A stretch of 64,000 bases of DNA from assembly GCF_017571495.1 (NCBI RefSeq), contig NZ_JAGETZ010000014.1, positions 124,001 through 188,000 of the forward strand, in the 5' to 3' direction. The notes beneath the pieces are model-generated. The model saw only the letters and a program-made list of their open reading frames with translations. It had not been told where the DNA came from and did not search any database. Below, piece by piece: positions 43,241 to 52,591 of the stretch. Positions within the stretch are counted from its first letter, which is position 1. Each line of letters opens with the position of its first letter. This DNA is from Hymenobacter negativus (lineage in GTDB: Bacteria; Bacteroidota; Bacteroidia; Cytophagales; Hymenobacteraceae). A program made the translations under genes and the position numbers.

Positions 43241-43726
43241 CTATGCCAGCGGCGGCCGGTCGGCTGGCGGGGTGTTGCTCAGGCTGGGGTCGCTCTGCGG
43301 GAAAGTGGGTTGGGGCAGGTGGTCGGGCGTGCGGTTCTCGGTGTTGCTGTGGGCTACGCGGCCTTCTGCCGGGGCCACGGGCAGGCGGCCATCGACGGTG
43401 CGGCTGGTGGGCATGGCTGCTGGGGCAGTGGCCCGCTGCTGGGTGTCGTAGAGCTTGGCTTTCAACTCGTTGATTTTGCCTTCGTGCTGGCTCACCGAAC
43501 GGCGCAACAGCACACTATCGAGGTTTTCGGTTACCATGTGAAGCGCCAGAAGAACTGCTCCAATGATGAACATGACGTAGAAAAACTGCCGCTCTTGCTC
43601 AATGACCGATAGACCCGGACCCATGCCCATTACCGACGACCGGACGGCAGGCGCGAGGATGAATAGCAGCGCCAGCAAGAGGTAAATCATGACGGCGACG
43701 GTGATAATGCGTTTGAGGGCAAGCAT
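43241..43726 (-). CDS. membrane protein of unknown function with coiled-coil stretch
   Basis: 161 residues; no family recognised. Two transmembrane helices (about 5-28, RIITVAVMIYLLLALLFIL, and 46-65, QFFYVMFIIGAVLLALHMV) enclose a short loop. After them comes a likely coiled-coil (RRSVSQHEGKINELKAKL), then a Pro/Ser-rich disordered tail. Both termini are predicted cytoplasmic. It lies in the envelope-related stretch between gmhA and the ABC exporter gene but is not closely spaced with either. Confidence 0.65.
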   Translation of the reverse strand: MLALKRIITVAVMIYLLLALLFILAPAVRSSVMGMGPGLSVIEQERQFFYVMFIIGAVLLALHMVTENLDSVLLRRSVSQHEGKINELKAKLYDTQQRATAPAAMPTSRTVDGRLPVAPAEGRVAHSNTENRTPDHLPQPTFPQSDPSLSNTPPADRPPLA

Positions 43727-43873
43727 GGCGGTAAGGCTGGTTTGAGGGCGAAAGATAGGGTTTCTTATACGCTGGCTTTCGCAGAACGAGCATTCCGGAG
43801 GCGCAATTCGACCGCCGAAACCAGGATGGAGTGGTCGTTCGACGGCTGAGCTGTTAATCCTACTTCCCTGGAC

Positions 43874-45718
43874 CTAAACCAGCGCCGCGTTGGTCTGCAT
43901 CGAGCTAAGGCGCTGGTATACCCCGCCTTCACGCCGAATCAGTGCATCATGAGTGCCACGTTCCACGATGCGGCCGTGTTGCAATACCACAATCTCATCG
44001 GCGTGCTGCACGGTGCTTAGGCGATGGGCAATGACGAGGGAGGTGCGGTTTTGCATGAGGCGCTGCAAGGCTTCCTGCACCAGCTTTTCACTCTCAGTAT
44101 CGAGCGCCGACGTTGCTTCGTCAAGGATGAGGATGGGCGGGTTGCGCAGAATGGCGCGTGCAATGCTCAGCCGCTGCCGCTGCCCCCCCGAGAGGCGCGA
44201 GCCCCGGTCGCCAATCACGGTTTGGTAGCCGTCGGGGCTGGCCACAATGAAGTCGTGGGCGTTGGCAATGCGGGCAGCTTCCATCACCTCGGCCTCGGTA
44301 GCGGCGGTATTGAAGCGGATGTTGTTGAAAATCGTGTCGTTGAATAAGATACTTTCCTGGGTTACAATGCCCATCTGGTCGCGCACCGAGTGTAGAGAAC
44401 AGGCGCGCAGGTCGTGGCCGTCGATGAGAATCTGGCCGGCGCTGGGGTCGTAGAAGCGGGGGAGGAGGTCGGCCAAGGTGCTTTTGCCGCCACCGCTGCC
44501 GCCCACCAGCGCCACAGTCTGGCCTTTTTTGATGGTCAGGTTGATATCGTGGAGCACCGGCGTTTCGCCATAGCTGAAGTTGAGGTCGTGAAACTCAATC
44601 TCACGCTCGAACGGCGGCAGCACTTTCGCATCGGGCCGGTCGCGAATGGCCGGCTCGGTATCGATGATGCTGAGCACCCGCTCGCCGGCCACGAGCCCGC
44701 GCTGGATGTTGCCAAACGACGACGAGAGTGCCTTGGCCGGCGTGAGCACCTGCGAAAAGAGGATGACATACCCAATGAATGTCTCGCCGTCGAGCGCCGA
44801 CTGTCCACCCAGAATCAGCGTGCCGCCGAAATACAGCAGGCCTGCCACCACCGAAACTCCGGCAAATTCCGAAAAAGGTGAGGCCAAATCCCGGGTATTA
44901 TCAATGTTGCGCGAGGTACGGGCGTATTGGTCGTTCTGCTCCTCAAACTTGCCCTTGATGTACTCCTGCGCGTTGAATGCCTTAATAACCCGAATGCCGC
45001 CCAGGGTCTCGTCAATCACAGATAGCATGGTGCCGAGAGTTTTTTGACTTTGCTTGGCTTGGGTGCGCAGCCGCTTGGCAATGGTGGCAATGATGCCACC
45101 TGAAATCGGTAACAACACCAGTGTGAATAGCGTGAGCGGCACCGACATGTGAAACAGCACCAGAAAATAGGCAATGATGGTGAGCGGCTCCTTGATAACG
45201 GCGGTGAAAGTGTTCACCACCGACGTTTCCACTTCCTGCACATCGGCCGTAAAGCGCGACATCAAATCACCCTTGCGCTCGCCAGCGAAAAAGCTCAGCT
45301 GCAACCCAATGATGCGGTGGTACAAGTCGTGCCGCAGGTTGCGAATCACACGGGCCCGCACTTTGGCCAACAGCCGCAGGCTCATGTAGCGAAATACGTT
45401 GCTCAGCAGCACCGATACCACCACCACACCGCACACAAAGGCCAGCGCACCCATCTTGCCATGGTCGACCAGCACATCGGCAAAGAAGTAGTTGAACGTA
45501 TCCGTCACCCACTGAATGGTAGGCTTGAAGGCCGGTAGGTGGTCGGGCGCGCGCATTGGCACCTTGTCGGTCTTATCGAACAGCACACTCAGCAGCGGAA
45601 TAATCAGTGTGAAGTTGCCAATGCTGAAGAAGATGGTGAGCACCGTGTACAGCAAGTACTGCGGCAAAAAAGCCATCAGCGGCCGAGCGTACTGTAGGAT
45701 GCGGAGGTACGTTTTCAT
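43874..45718 (-). CDS. ABC exporter, MsbA-like (fused permease and ATPase)
   Basis: 614 residues from the ATG at 45718. N-terminal half: six transmembrane helices, with the LSFFAGERKGDLMSRFTADV coupling region. C-terminal ATPase: Walker A GGSGGGKSTLADLLP, Q-loop QMGIVTQE, signature LSGGQRQRLS, Walker B ILILDEATSALD and the switch His in IAHRLSTVQHAD. It works as a homodimer. Lipid A/LPS export (MsbA) is the best guess given gmhA and outer-membrane genes nearby, but drug or peptide exporters look alike. It starts 22 bp after the stop of the small gene at 45740. Confidence 0.88.
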   Translation of the reverse strand: MKTYLRILQYARPLMAFLPQYLLYTVLTIFFSIGNFTLIIPLLSVLFDKTDKVPMRAPDHLPAFKPTIQWVTDTFNYFFADVLVDHGKMGALAFVCGVVVVSVLLSNVFRYMSLRLLAKVRARVIRNLRHDLYHRIIGLQLSFFAGERKGDLMSRFTADVQEVETSVVNTFTAVIKEPLTIIAYFLVLFHMSVPLTLFTLVLLPISGGIIATIAKRLRTQAKQSQKTLGTMLSVIDETLGGIRVIKAFNAQEYIKGKFEEQNDQYARTSRNIDNTRDLASPFSEFAGVSVVAGLLYFGGTLILGGQSALDGETFIGYVILFSQVLTPAKALSSSFGNIQRGLVAGERVLSIIDTEPAIRDRPDAKVLPPFEREIEFHDLNFSYGETPVLHDINLTIKKGQTVALVGGSGGGKSTLADLLPRFYDPSAGQILIDGHDLRACSLHSVRDQMGIVTQESILFNDTIFNNIRFNTAATEAEVMEAARIANAHDFIVASPDGYQTVIGDRGSRLSGGQRQRLSIARAILRNPPILILDEATSALDTESEKLVQEALQRLMQNRTSLVIAHRLSTVQHADEIVVLQHGRIVERGTHDALIRREGGVYQRLSSMQTNAALV

Positions 45719-45739
45719 AGGCAAGGGCGGCAAGCCAGG

Positions 45740-46090
45740 TTAAGGACGCCGAAACTCTGCGGTTACTTCAATTAGCCCGTCGATGTGCTGGTTGAATTCG
45801 GTCAACTGCTCGGCGGGCACCCACAGTTCGTTGTGCATGGGGTCGCCCACGTTCTGCACAGCAAATTGCGCGAGGTATTCAGATTCAACCGCAAACCGCA
45901 CCACATAGCCCACGCCGTAGTACGGCACGTTCCAGTCGCGGCTGATTTGCACGGCATACTCCTCGTTCAACACCGGGTAAAAAATGGGCTGCTCGGGCAA
46001 ACGCGGCGGAAAACTGCGCCAGTTGCTGGCCGCAATCAGGTCCAGCTCCTGCTGGTTGACGGGGCGGTATAGATAAGTGGTTTCAGGCAT
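45740..46090 (-). CDS. conserved small protein (annotated ADP-ribosylation/crystallin J1 in relatives)
   Basis: 116 residues, single soluble domain. The text TTYLYRPVNQQELDLIAASN, then FPPRLPEQPIFYPVLNEEYA and ISRDWNVPYYGVGYVVRFAV, is a well conserved Bacteroidota family. I remember it carrying the label ADP-ribosylation/crystallin J1, but I see no ADP-ribosylglycohydrolase motif, so the label should not be taken as function. It lies between the RemB-like gene and the exporter gene, with only 3 bp to the former's stop, so they are probably co-transcribed. Confidence 0.65.
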   Translation of the reverse strand: MPETTYLYRPVNQQELDLIAASNWRSFPPRLPEQPIFYPVLNEEYAVQISRDWNVPYYGVGYVVRFAVESEYLAQFAVQNVGDPMHNELWVPAEQLTEFNQHIDGLIEVTAEFRRP

Positions 46091-46093
46091 GGC

Positions 46094-47968
46094 CTAGAAT
46101 TCATGTAACCGTTGCACAATGTTCCAGCGCACGGCCAGCGAGGCGTACACTTCGTTGCCGTCGAGCTCGGGCGTGAGCGAGTAGGTCTGATGCCGGGCAA
46201 TGAGCTTGGCATCCAGAAACAGGTTGAGGCGGGGCTGGTAGATAGCTGTAAAATCGCCGTGGAGCAGCCGGCTTTTATTGCCCTGGCCGGTGCGGTTGCC
46301 GTATTCGGCCACGCGGGTGTTGTAGCTTTTGAGCACGTTGCCGCCGTAATTCTGCAGGGCCACGTCGCCGTTGACTAAGTCGAGGCCTTGCTCCGAATAG
46401 ATGGCCTTGCCCACCAGCATCAGGCGGGGCAGGGGCTGGTAGCTGAGCACGCCCAGCACTTCGGTCAGGTTGGCACCCATGGGGTGCGCCAGGGGCTGGT
46501 TGTAGTGCTGGTAGTTAGTGTAAATATCTTCGTGCTGGTAAGTGTAAGGTCGGATATAGTTCACTTCCACTTGCAAATCCAGGTTGCGCAGGCCGGCCAC
46601 GTCCACGTATTTGGCGCCCAGCTGCACCGACTGCTTATTGCCCCACCAACCGTTGCGGGCACGTATTTCGCTTACCTTAAACTCGTCCAGCACCAGTTGC
46701 CCGTAAAGCTGTGCCGTGTGTTTGATGTTCCATTTAAAATCCAGCCCCAGAATCGCGTTGTCGGCCGAGCCCACTTGCTGCTCAATGGCACGGTAGAAAA
46801 TGACCGGGTTCAGGTATTGCAGCTCAAAGCCCCGGCGGGTGCTGCCCGGCACGCGCTGGCCCAAGCTGTCAGTCTGGTAGCGTCCGCCCAAAATGGTGCT
46901 CTCAAACAGCCCGATGTTGAAGTTCGGCGCTACGTCGAAGCTGAGGTGGTGCAGGGCCATGTACTTCTTAGGGTACACCTGGTCGGCGTTTTCCTTCTGC
47001 GCAGTCAGCTCGGCAAACAGGTTCTGGTAGTTGAATTTCCAGACGCGGGTATTAATCTTCAGGAAGAAATACGGTGCGCTGTAGTCCGATAAAATAAGCG
47101 AGCGGTAACCGTTGCCGATGAAGTTGCGGTCGTGGGCCAGCTGCAGGTTGATGTGCTTGGTGGCCGCATACGTGATGCCACCCCGGGCCGTGAAGAAATC
47201 ATAGGCGCTGCCGCCTTGGGTTTTAAAGTACTTCCAGTAGCCTTCGTGCGGCACAATCTGGTCGCGCTGAATGCGCGCCTGCACGTACTGCGGCACGGCC
47301 TCCTGGTTATCGGCCAGAAAGGTATAAAAACCCAGCCGCTGGTCGATATTGCCCTCAATCTGCACCCCGCGTGTGTTCACGTAGCGCAGCCCGCTGATGT
47401 CGTTGTCCTTGCCGGCCGAAAGCAGCAGCACCGGGTTCACACGTAGCGTGAAGTCCGGTGTCTTGACGTGATAAAGGTCGGTCTGGTCGCGGTAGAAATA
47501 GGTAAGCACCGGTTTGGCGCTGGCATTGATGGCCTCGCCCCGGGCGCTGTTGGCCCAGTTGTCCTTCAGCAGGTATTGGGCATTGAAACGGTCGGCCCGC
47601 GACAGGCCACCAGTATAAGCTGCGCTACTATCGCCCGACAGCATCCGCTCACCCAAGTGGGCCGCCGCGGCCCGCGAATACGGCCGCACGCTGGTATGCG
47701 GGTCATTTAATGCGTCGGGCCCGAACTTGATGGCGTAACGGTCAATCAAGCGATAAACATCCTGGTCGAGCGGCACATAGTTAGCGCCCTGCGTGGCGTC
47801 TACCTTGTTCTTGTTGGGATGCGAAGCCGGAATGCTGTCCAGCGGCTGGTCAAACACCAGCCAAGGGGACTTTTCTGCCGGGGGAGTAGCCGTGGCGGGC
47901 ACCGTTTGCGCTGCCAGCGGCCCTGCCAATAGCATTATAGAAGAAGGCAGGAGCAAAATTTTATGCAT
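46094..47968 (-). CDS. RemB/Wzi-like outer-membrane protein
   Basis: 624 residues from the ATG at 47968, signal peptide MHKILLLPSSIMLLAGPLAAQ. The long frame upstream (83 codons) is unrelated. The mature protein has a helical N-terminal part and then many beta strands: RGVQIEGNIDQRLGFYTFLA, QLAHDRNFIGNGYRSLILSD, APYFFLKINTRVWKFNYQNL and KAIYSEQGLDLVNGD. This matches the RemB gliding protein and the Wzi capsule-attachment barrel. Possible role: anchoring of exopolysaccharide or gliding-related surface adhesion. It ends LHEF, a typical outer-membrane C-terminal aromatic. Next to the exporter gene, so a shared envelope-polysaccharide role is reasonable but inferred. Confidence 0.8.
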   Translation of the reverse strand: MHKILLLPSSIMLLAGPLAAQTVPATATPPAEKSPWLVFDQPLDSIPASHPNKNKVDATQGANYVPLDQDVYRLIDRYAIKFGPDALNDPHTSVRPYSRAAAAHLGERMLSGDSSAAYTGGLSRADRFNAQYLLKDNWANSARGEAINASAKPVLTYFYRDQTDLYHVKTPDFTLRVNPVLLLSAGKDNDISGLRYVNTRGVQIEGNIDQRLGFYTFLADNQEAVPQYVQARIQRDQIVPHEGYWKYFKTQGGSAYDFFTARGGITYAATKHINLQLAHDRNFIGNGYRSLILSDYSAPYFFLKINTRVWKFNYQNLFAELTAQKENADQVYPKKYMALHHLSFDVAPNFNIGLFESTILGGRYQTDSLGQRVPGSTRRGFELQYLNPVIFYRAIEQQVGSADNAILGLDFKWNIKHTAQLYGQLVLDEFKVSEIRARNGWWGNKQSVQLGAKYVDVAGLRNLDLQVEVNYIRPYTYQHEDIYTNYQHYNQPLAHPMGANLTEVLGVLSYQPLPRLMLVGKAIYSEQGLDLVNGDVALQNYGGNVLKSYNTRVAEYGNRTGQGNKSRLLHGDFTAIYQPRLNLFLDAKLIARHQTYSLTPELDGNEVYASLAVRWNIVQRLHEF

Positions 47969-48239
47969 AGAAACGAATAGCGTAGTAATAAAAGCCAGGA
48001 TGACTGGTGCGGCTAAAACAAAAGCCGGCCAATTTTTAACAAACCTACGCAGCAAGCCGTTGGCGGGCATCCGACGCCGCATGCTGGCCCGGTGCCAATG
48101 GCTGGGTGGCCTCGATGGCGAGCCTCCGCAAGCAAGTCTGCCTATGCCTATTTTTTGCCCGACCCCGGTTTGTGTGCCAACTTCGGGTTGCCGACCGGGT
48201 TTTGGGTCCGGTTTCACTTTCTATAATTTCTCCTTTCCT

Positions 48240-48965
48240 ATGGCTTCGACTCCTCTTTCTTCTGCTTCGGACGTTCCACCCGTTCCCACCGCCGCCGATG
48301 ATGCCACCGCCGAAGCCGTAGCCAGGGTCCACGTCGTGTGCGCCGAGCCCAGCATCGCCAACCATTTCCTGGCCGAGCTGCGCGACAAAGACGTGCAGAA
48401 AGACAGCCTGCGCTTCCGCCGTAACCTCCAGCGCCTGGGCGAAATCATTGCCTACCGCATCAGCGCCCACCTCAGCTACACCGAGCAAACCATTCAGACG
48501 CCGCTGGCCGAAACCACCGGGAAGCTGTTGCACGATTTCCCCATCCTGGCCACCGTGCTGCGGGCCGGGCTGCCATTCCACCAAGGCTTTCTGAACTACT
48601 TCGACCAGTCGCCCAGCGCCTTCGTGGCGGCCTACCGCATTGAGGGCACGGCCCAGGTGCAGGTACAGGTCGACTACCTCTCGGCGCCTAGCCTCGACGA
48701 GCGGGTCCTGATTCTGGCCGACCCCATGCTGGCCACTGGCAAAAGCCTTGTGCAAACCTACCGTGCTATGCTGCGTTTCGGCATGCCGCGTCAGGTATAC
48801 ATTGCTGCCGTTATCGCCTCGCCCGAAGGCTTGGCCTACGTGGCCCGCGAAATCCCCGAAGCTAACCTCTGGGTAGCCGCCATCGATGAACGGCTGAACG
48901 AGCACGCCTACATCGTGCCTGGCCTCGGCGACGCCGGCGACCTCTCCTTTGGCAGCAAACTGTAA
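48240..48965 (+). CDS. upp: uracil phosphoribosyltransferase
   Basis: Salvages uracil with PRPP to UMP. The protein has 241 residues from the ATG at 48240; the frame is open far upstream but not family-like. PRPP motif DPMLATGKSLVQTYRAM, the flexible hood region VLRAGLPFHQGFLNYF and YRIEGTAQVQVQVDYLSAPS, and C-terminal GLGDAGDLSFGSKL with the uracil-binding GDAGD. It has an Ala/Asp-rich N-terminal extension of about 25 residues compared with the usual 208. The promoter region is shared with the divergent RemB-like gene. Confidence 0.93.
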   Translation: MASTPLSSASDVPPVPTAADDATAEAVARVHVVCAEPSIANHFLAELRDKDVQKDSLRFRRNLQRLGEIIAYRISAHLSYTEQTIQTPLAETTGKLLHDFPILATVLRAGLPFHQGFLNYFDQSPSAFVAAYRIEGTAQVQVQVDYLSAPSLDERVLILADPMLATGKSLVQTYRAMLRFGMPRQVYIAAVIASPEGLAYVAREIPEANLWVAAIDERLNEHAYIVPGLGDAGDLSFGSKL

Positions 48966-49071
48966 GAACAAGTACCCCGAACCTATACTTCCGCTCAGGC
49001 GAACGAACCACCGCTTTGCAGCACAAACTCAACAGTGTATTTGCCGAGTGCTGATATAATTCCTGAGCAGT

Positions 49072-49617
49072 ATGGAACACCCGGTCGGCAAACCGGGTAT
49101 CTTTGCTAAGCGCCCACCCCGCGTTGCTGCCCCTTCTCACCCGCCCCTGCCTTTTCGTTTCGTTGTGCTCCATCCCGCCGTTAAATGCGCGTCCGTGTTC
49201 CTGTTGAGCACGGTCAAGTTTTTGGGTGGCCCGTTGGCCGGAACTTCCATGGGGCTGCACTTCTGGCCTACGCTGGCCCTGACAGTGGCTGGCATGATGA
49301 CCAGCGTGTTTATCTTTTCCGGGGTTGGGGGCGCTTGGATGCGGCACCGCCAGAAGCAGCGCCGCCTGCGCCGCGAGCCCATCTTCACCAAACGCTCGCG
49401 CAACATTATCAAGATATTCCAGAAGTTCGGCATGGGCGGCATCGCCTTTCTCACGCCCATTCTGCTGTCGCCCATCGGCGGTACGGTTATCGCCACGCTG
49501 CTGGGCGTACCCCGACAGCGCATCCTGCTACACATGTTCCTAAGCGCCGTATTCTGGGGCACAGCGCTCACCTTCGCCAGCATTCACTTCGGGCATTTGA
49601 TACACCACGGGAAGTAG
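49072..49617 (+). CDS. small polytopic membrane protein
   Basis: 181 residues. Hydrophobic segments at about 40-56, 63-87, 120-140 and 150-172, with a highly basic loop (MRHRQKQRRLRREPIFTKRS) between the second and third that should face the cytoplasm. The segment FGMGGIAFLTPILLSPIGGT, then LGVPRQRILLHMFLSAVFWG, resembles small membrane proteins sometimes labelled small multidrug export or DedA-like; I do not assign a function. The start at 49072 is the first ATG; an internal ATG at residue about 60 is possible. Confidence 0.6.
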   Translation: MEHPVGKPGIFAKRPPRVAAPSHPPLPFRFVVLHPAVKCASVFLLSTVKFLGGPLAGTSMGLHFWPTLALTVAGMMTSVFIFSGVGGAWMRHRQKQRRLRREPIFTKRSRNIIKIFQKFGMGGIAFLTPILLSPIGGTVIATLLGVPRQRILLHMFLSAVFWGTALTFASIHFGHLIHHGK

Positions 49618-49693
49618 CGAGTAATGGGTAGTGATTAGTGTCGTTCAATCCAAACAGAACGACATCAATCACTACCCATTTCCATTACTCACT
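49616..49693. repeat. long inverted repeat between convergent genes
   Basis: GGGTAGTGATTAGTGTCGTTC (inner left arm, about 49625-49646) pairs with GAACGACATCAATCACTACCC (49657-49677), and the outer GAGTAAT/ATTACTC also pairs after an unequal internal bulge. It probably ends both the membrane protein gene and the leftward helicase gene; sequence style (GTAATGGGTAGTGATT) suggests a dispersed element. Confidence 0.65.
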
Positions 49694-49700
49694 AAAATAA

Positions 49701-51110
49701 CTACCGTCCCCGCCGCTTCAGTGCTTTCACGCCTGGGTTCGAGCCGCCTTTTTTACCCACAAAGGCCTTCGAGCCCTTAGTGCTCTTTTTCTGGCCTTCT
49801 ACAAAGGGCTTACCGGTGCGCTTGTCGATGGTCACGCCGGGCTTAATCCATTCTTTGCGGTCGTGGAAAGCGCCTTTGAACTCGGGGTCGAGCTTCTTGC
49901 GACGGTCGTCAAGCTCGCGACCCATCTTCTGCTTTTCCTCGAACGGTGTTTCCTCCACTTTTACTTCTTCGGGCAGCGGCAGCCGTTCAATCTGCTGATT
50001 GATAAGCTGCTCAATCTCGCCAATGTGCACCATTTCTGCCTCGTTGGCGAAGGTGATGGCCGCACCGATGTGCTGGGCCCGGCCCGTGCGGCCAATGCGG
50101 TGCACGTAGTCGTCGTGCACAATCGGTACGTCGAAATTGATGACGTGCGTCACCTGCGGCACGTCAATGCCGCGGGCAGCCACGTCCGTTGCCACCATAT
50201 ACCGCACTTCCCCGGCTCGGAACGAATCCATGCTGTTGATACGGGCGTTCTGGCCCTTGTTGCCGTGAATTACGCGTACTTCGCCAGCGGGAGCCTTGCG
50301 CTCCAGAAAATGCGCCACTTGGTCGGCGTGCTCCTTGGTGCGGCAGAACAGCAGCACCCGGGTCATCACCTCCGCATCGCGGTAAAGTAGGAAGTGCAGC
50401 AAGTTGATTTTGGTGAGCAGATTGGGGGCCTCGTATAGTACCTGCGATACCGTAGAGGCCGTTTTGGCCGGCGGGCTCACTTCCACCCGCACCGGAAATT
50501 CCAGGAACTCCTCACTCAGTGTGGTTACGCGTTCCGGCATGGTGGCCGAGAAAAGCGCGTTCTGCCGCTTGCGCGGAATAATCTCCAAAATGCGCCGAAT
50601 CTGGGGCATGAAACCCATGTCCATCATCTTGTCGGCCTCGTCCATCACGAAGGTTTTCAGGTCGGTCAGCCGCACCGCGCCTTTCAGGTAAATTTCCATC
50701 AGGCGACCCGGGGTGGCCACCAGCACGTCGAGGCCCTGGGCAATGGTTTCAATCTGGGTTTTCGGCCCCAGCCCGCCATAAATGGCGAAAATGCGCAGGT
50801 CCGTATTCACGGCCAGTGCCTTCAGGTGCGTCTCAATCTGCATGGCCAGCTCGCGGGTAGGGGCCAGTACTAGGGCCCGCGGGTTTATGCCCTGCGCATA
50901 TTTTACCTTCATCAAAAGCGGCAGGCCAAAGGCGGCCGTTTTGCCGGTGCCCGTTTGGGCAATGCCTAGCACGTCGTGCCCAGCCAGCAGCAGCGGAATG
51001 GTCTGTATCTGCACCGGTGTGGGCTCTGTGAAGCCAGCTTCTGCTACCGCGGTAAGTAGTTGTTTATTGAGTTTGAAATCGTTGAACGACGGGGTGGTAT
51101 TGGGTTCCAT
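49701..51110 (-). CDS. DEAD-box RNA helicase
   Basis: 469 residues from the ATG at 51110. RhlE/CsdA-type ATP-dependent RNA helicase. Motifs in order: Q-motif FTEPTPVQIQTIPLLLAG, Walker A AQTGTGKTAAF, PTRELAMQ, DEAD motif as VMDEADKMMDMGF, SATMP, and in the second RecA domain HGNKGQNARI, ATDVAARGIDVPQVTHVINF, HRIGRTGRA. The basic C-terminal tail (VEGQKKSTKGSKAFVGKKGG) probably binds RNA. Possible roles are ribosome assembly or cold adaptation. On the minus strand CGACCTTTG lies about 10 nt before the ATG; it misses the TA of the -7 box. Confidence 0.93.
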   Translation of the reverse strand: MEPNTTPSFNDFKLNKQLLTAVAEAGFTEPTPVQIQTIPLLLAGHDVLGIAQTGTGKTAAFGLPLLMKVKYAQGINPRALVLAPTRELAMQIETHLKALAVNTDLRIFAIYGGLGPKTQIETIAQGLDVLVATPGRLMEIYLKGAVRLTDLKTFVMDEADKMMDMGFMPQIRRILEIIPRKRQNALFSATMPERVTTLSEEFLEFPVRVEVSPPAKTASTVSQVLYEAPNLLTKINLLHFLLYRDAEVMTRVLLFCRTKEHADQVAHFLERKAPAGEVRVIHGNKGQNARINSMDSFRAGEVRYMVATDVAARGIDVPQVTHVINFDVPIVHDDYVHRIGRTGRAQHIGAAITFANEAEMVHIGEIEQLINQQIERLPLPEEVKVEETPFEEKQKMGRELDDRRKKLDPEFKGAFHDRKEWIKPGVTIDKRTGKPFVEGQKKSTKGSKAFVGKKGGSNPGVKALKRRGR

Positions 51111-51317
51111 TCCGCAAAGGTCGGTATTTTGTGCCCGTCTGTCACCTTGTAAGCAGCTGTTGTCCCAAGCGGAGTGATGGACTTTAATCACAACCAAATA
51201 ATTTGGACCGCAAGTAAAACCGATTAGATTCCATCGCAAGTCGTTCCGGCATATCAAGGTCCTTTGCTTCAATCCAGACAACGGCAAGCCACAAGATGGC
51301 AGATACACCGAACTTTT

Positions 51318-51349
51318 TTTGCCACATTCCACTTCTTTTTCTATCTTTG
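51318..51349 (+). promoter_or_regulatory. tRNA-His promoter, textbook Bacteroidota type
   Basis: TTTG at 51318-51321, a 20-nt spacer and TATCTTTG at 51342-51349, matching TTTG-N19/20-TAnnTTTG exactly. The tRNA begins 19 nt downstream. Confidence 0.85.
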
Positions 51350-51367
51350 CACCACCAAAACAAACAC

Positions 51368-51442
<75 letters not shown>

Positions 51443-51452
51443 CACAAAAAGC

Positions 51453-51484
51453 AAGTCCCCGGAAATTATCCGGGGACTTTTTTG
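51453..51484 (+). terminator. terminator of tRNA-His
   Basis: AAGTCCCCGGA (51453-51463) pairs exactly with TCCGGGGACTT (51469-51479), loop 5 nt, followed by a T-run to 51484. Confidence 0.93.
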
Positions 51485-51550
51485 TTGCTTGCTTTAATTC
51501 CGTTTTAATACGGCTTTAACCGAACCGTTTATTCACCACATTTTACTTGC

Positions 51551-52495
51551 ATGAGTCTGCTTGTCATCGGCAGCGTCGCATTCGACGCGCTGGAAACGCC
51601 TTTCGGCAAAACCGATAAAATAATCGGTGGGGCCGCTACATACATCAGCCTCTCGGCATCTTATTCGCTGAAGCCCGTGAAACTGGTGGCCGTGGTAGGC
51701 GACGACTTTCCGCAATCCGATATCCTGCTGCTCGAAGAGCACGGCGTGGACGTGGAAGGCCTGCAAATCAAGGAAGGTGAAAAATCGTTTTTTTGGTCGG
51801 GTAAATACTCCAAAGACCTCAACTCGCGCGAAACCATCACCACAGAGCTGAATGTGCTGGGCAGTTTCGACCCCATCATCCCGGATAGCTACCAGGACTG
51901 TAAGTACCTTATGCTGGGCAACCTGGCGCCACAGGTACAGCGTCTGGTCATTCAGCGCCTCGTGAATCGGCCCAAGCTGATTGTGATGGACACCATGAAC
52001 TTCTGGATGGACATTGCGCTCGAAGAGCTCATCGCTACCATCGAGATGGTGGACGTGCTGAGCATCAACGACGAGGAAGCCCGCCAGCTCTCCGGTGAGT
52101 ATTCGCTGGTGAAAGCCGCCAAGAAAATCATGGCAATGGGCCCCAAATTCCTCATCATTAAGAAAGGCGAGCACGGTGCCCTGCTCTTCCACAAAAACAA
52201 GGTGTTCTACGCTCCGGCATTGCCGTTGGAAGAAGTATTCGACCCGACCGGCGCCGGCGACACCTTCGCGGGGGGCTTCATCGGTCACCTCGCCGCTACC
52301 GACGACATCAGCTTTGAAAATATGAAGCGCGCCGTTATCCACGGTTCGGCCATGGCTTCTTTCTGCGTGGAGAAATTCGGCACCGAGCGCCTGCTCAACC
52401 TAAGCGCCGAAGAACTGGAGGCCCGCGAGGCACAGTTTGCTGAGCTGGTGAAGGTGGTGCCAGCAGCGGCAGTGGCCAACGTATCGGCTGTTTAG
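51551..52495 (+). CDS. PfkB family carbohydrate kinase
   Basis: 314 residues. Ribokinase fold: N-terminal MSLLVIGSVAFDALETPFG and GGAATYISLSASYSLKPVKL; C-terminal signature DPTGAGDTFAGGFIGHLAA with the catalytic Asp in AGDTF. The sugar-binding part, VMDTMNFWMDIALEELIATI, points to the adenosine-kinase/ribokinase branch. Related genes in Bacteroidota are widely conserved single copies; substrate undetermined. It follows the tRNA terminator directly. Confidence 0.87.
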   Translation: MSLLVIGSVAFDALETPFGKTDKIIGGAATYISLSASYSLKPVKLVAVVGDDFPQSDILLLEEHGVDVEGLQIKEGEKSFFWSGKYSKDLNSRETITTELNVLGSFDPIIPDSYQDCKYLMLGNLAPQVQRLVIQRLVNRPKLIVMDTMNFWMDIALEELIATIEMVDVLSINDEEARQLSGEYSLVKAAKKIMAMGPKFLIIKKGEHGALLFHKNKVFYAPALPLEEVFDPTGAGDTFAGGFIGHLAATDDISFENMKRAVIHGSAMASFCVEKFGTERLLNLSAEELEAREAQFAELVKVVPAAAVANVSAV

Positions 52496-52591
52496 CACCG
52501 GTATAATTTGGGCAACGCGCGTCGGGCGGACAACTCTTTGGCGACGGGTTGGGTAAAAGGAAACATCATTCCACCTTTTGTCTTCCACGCC

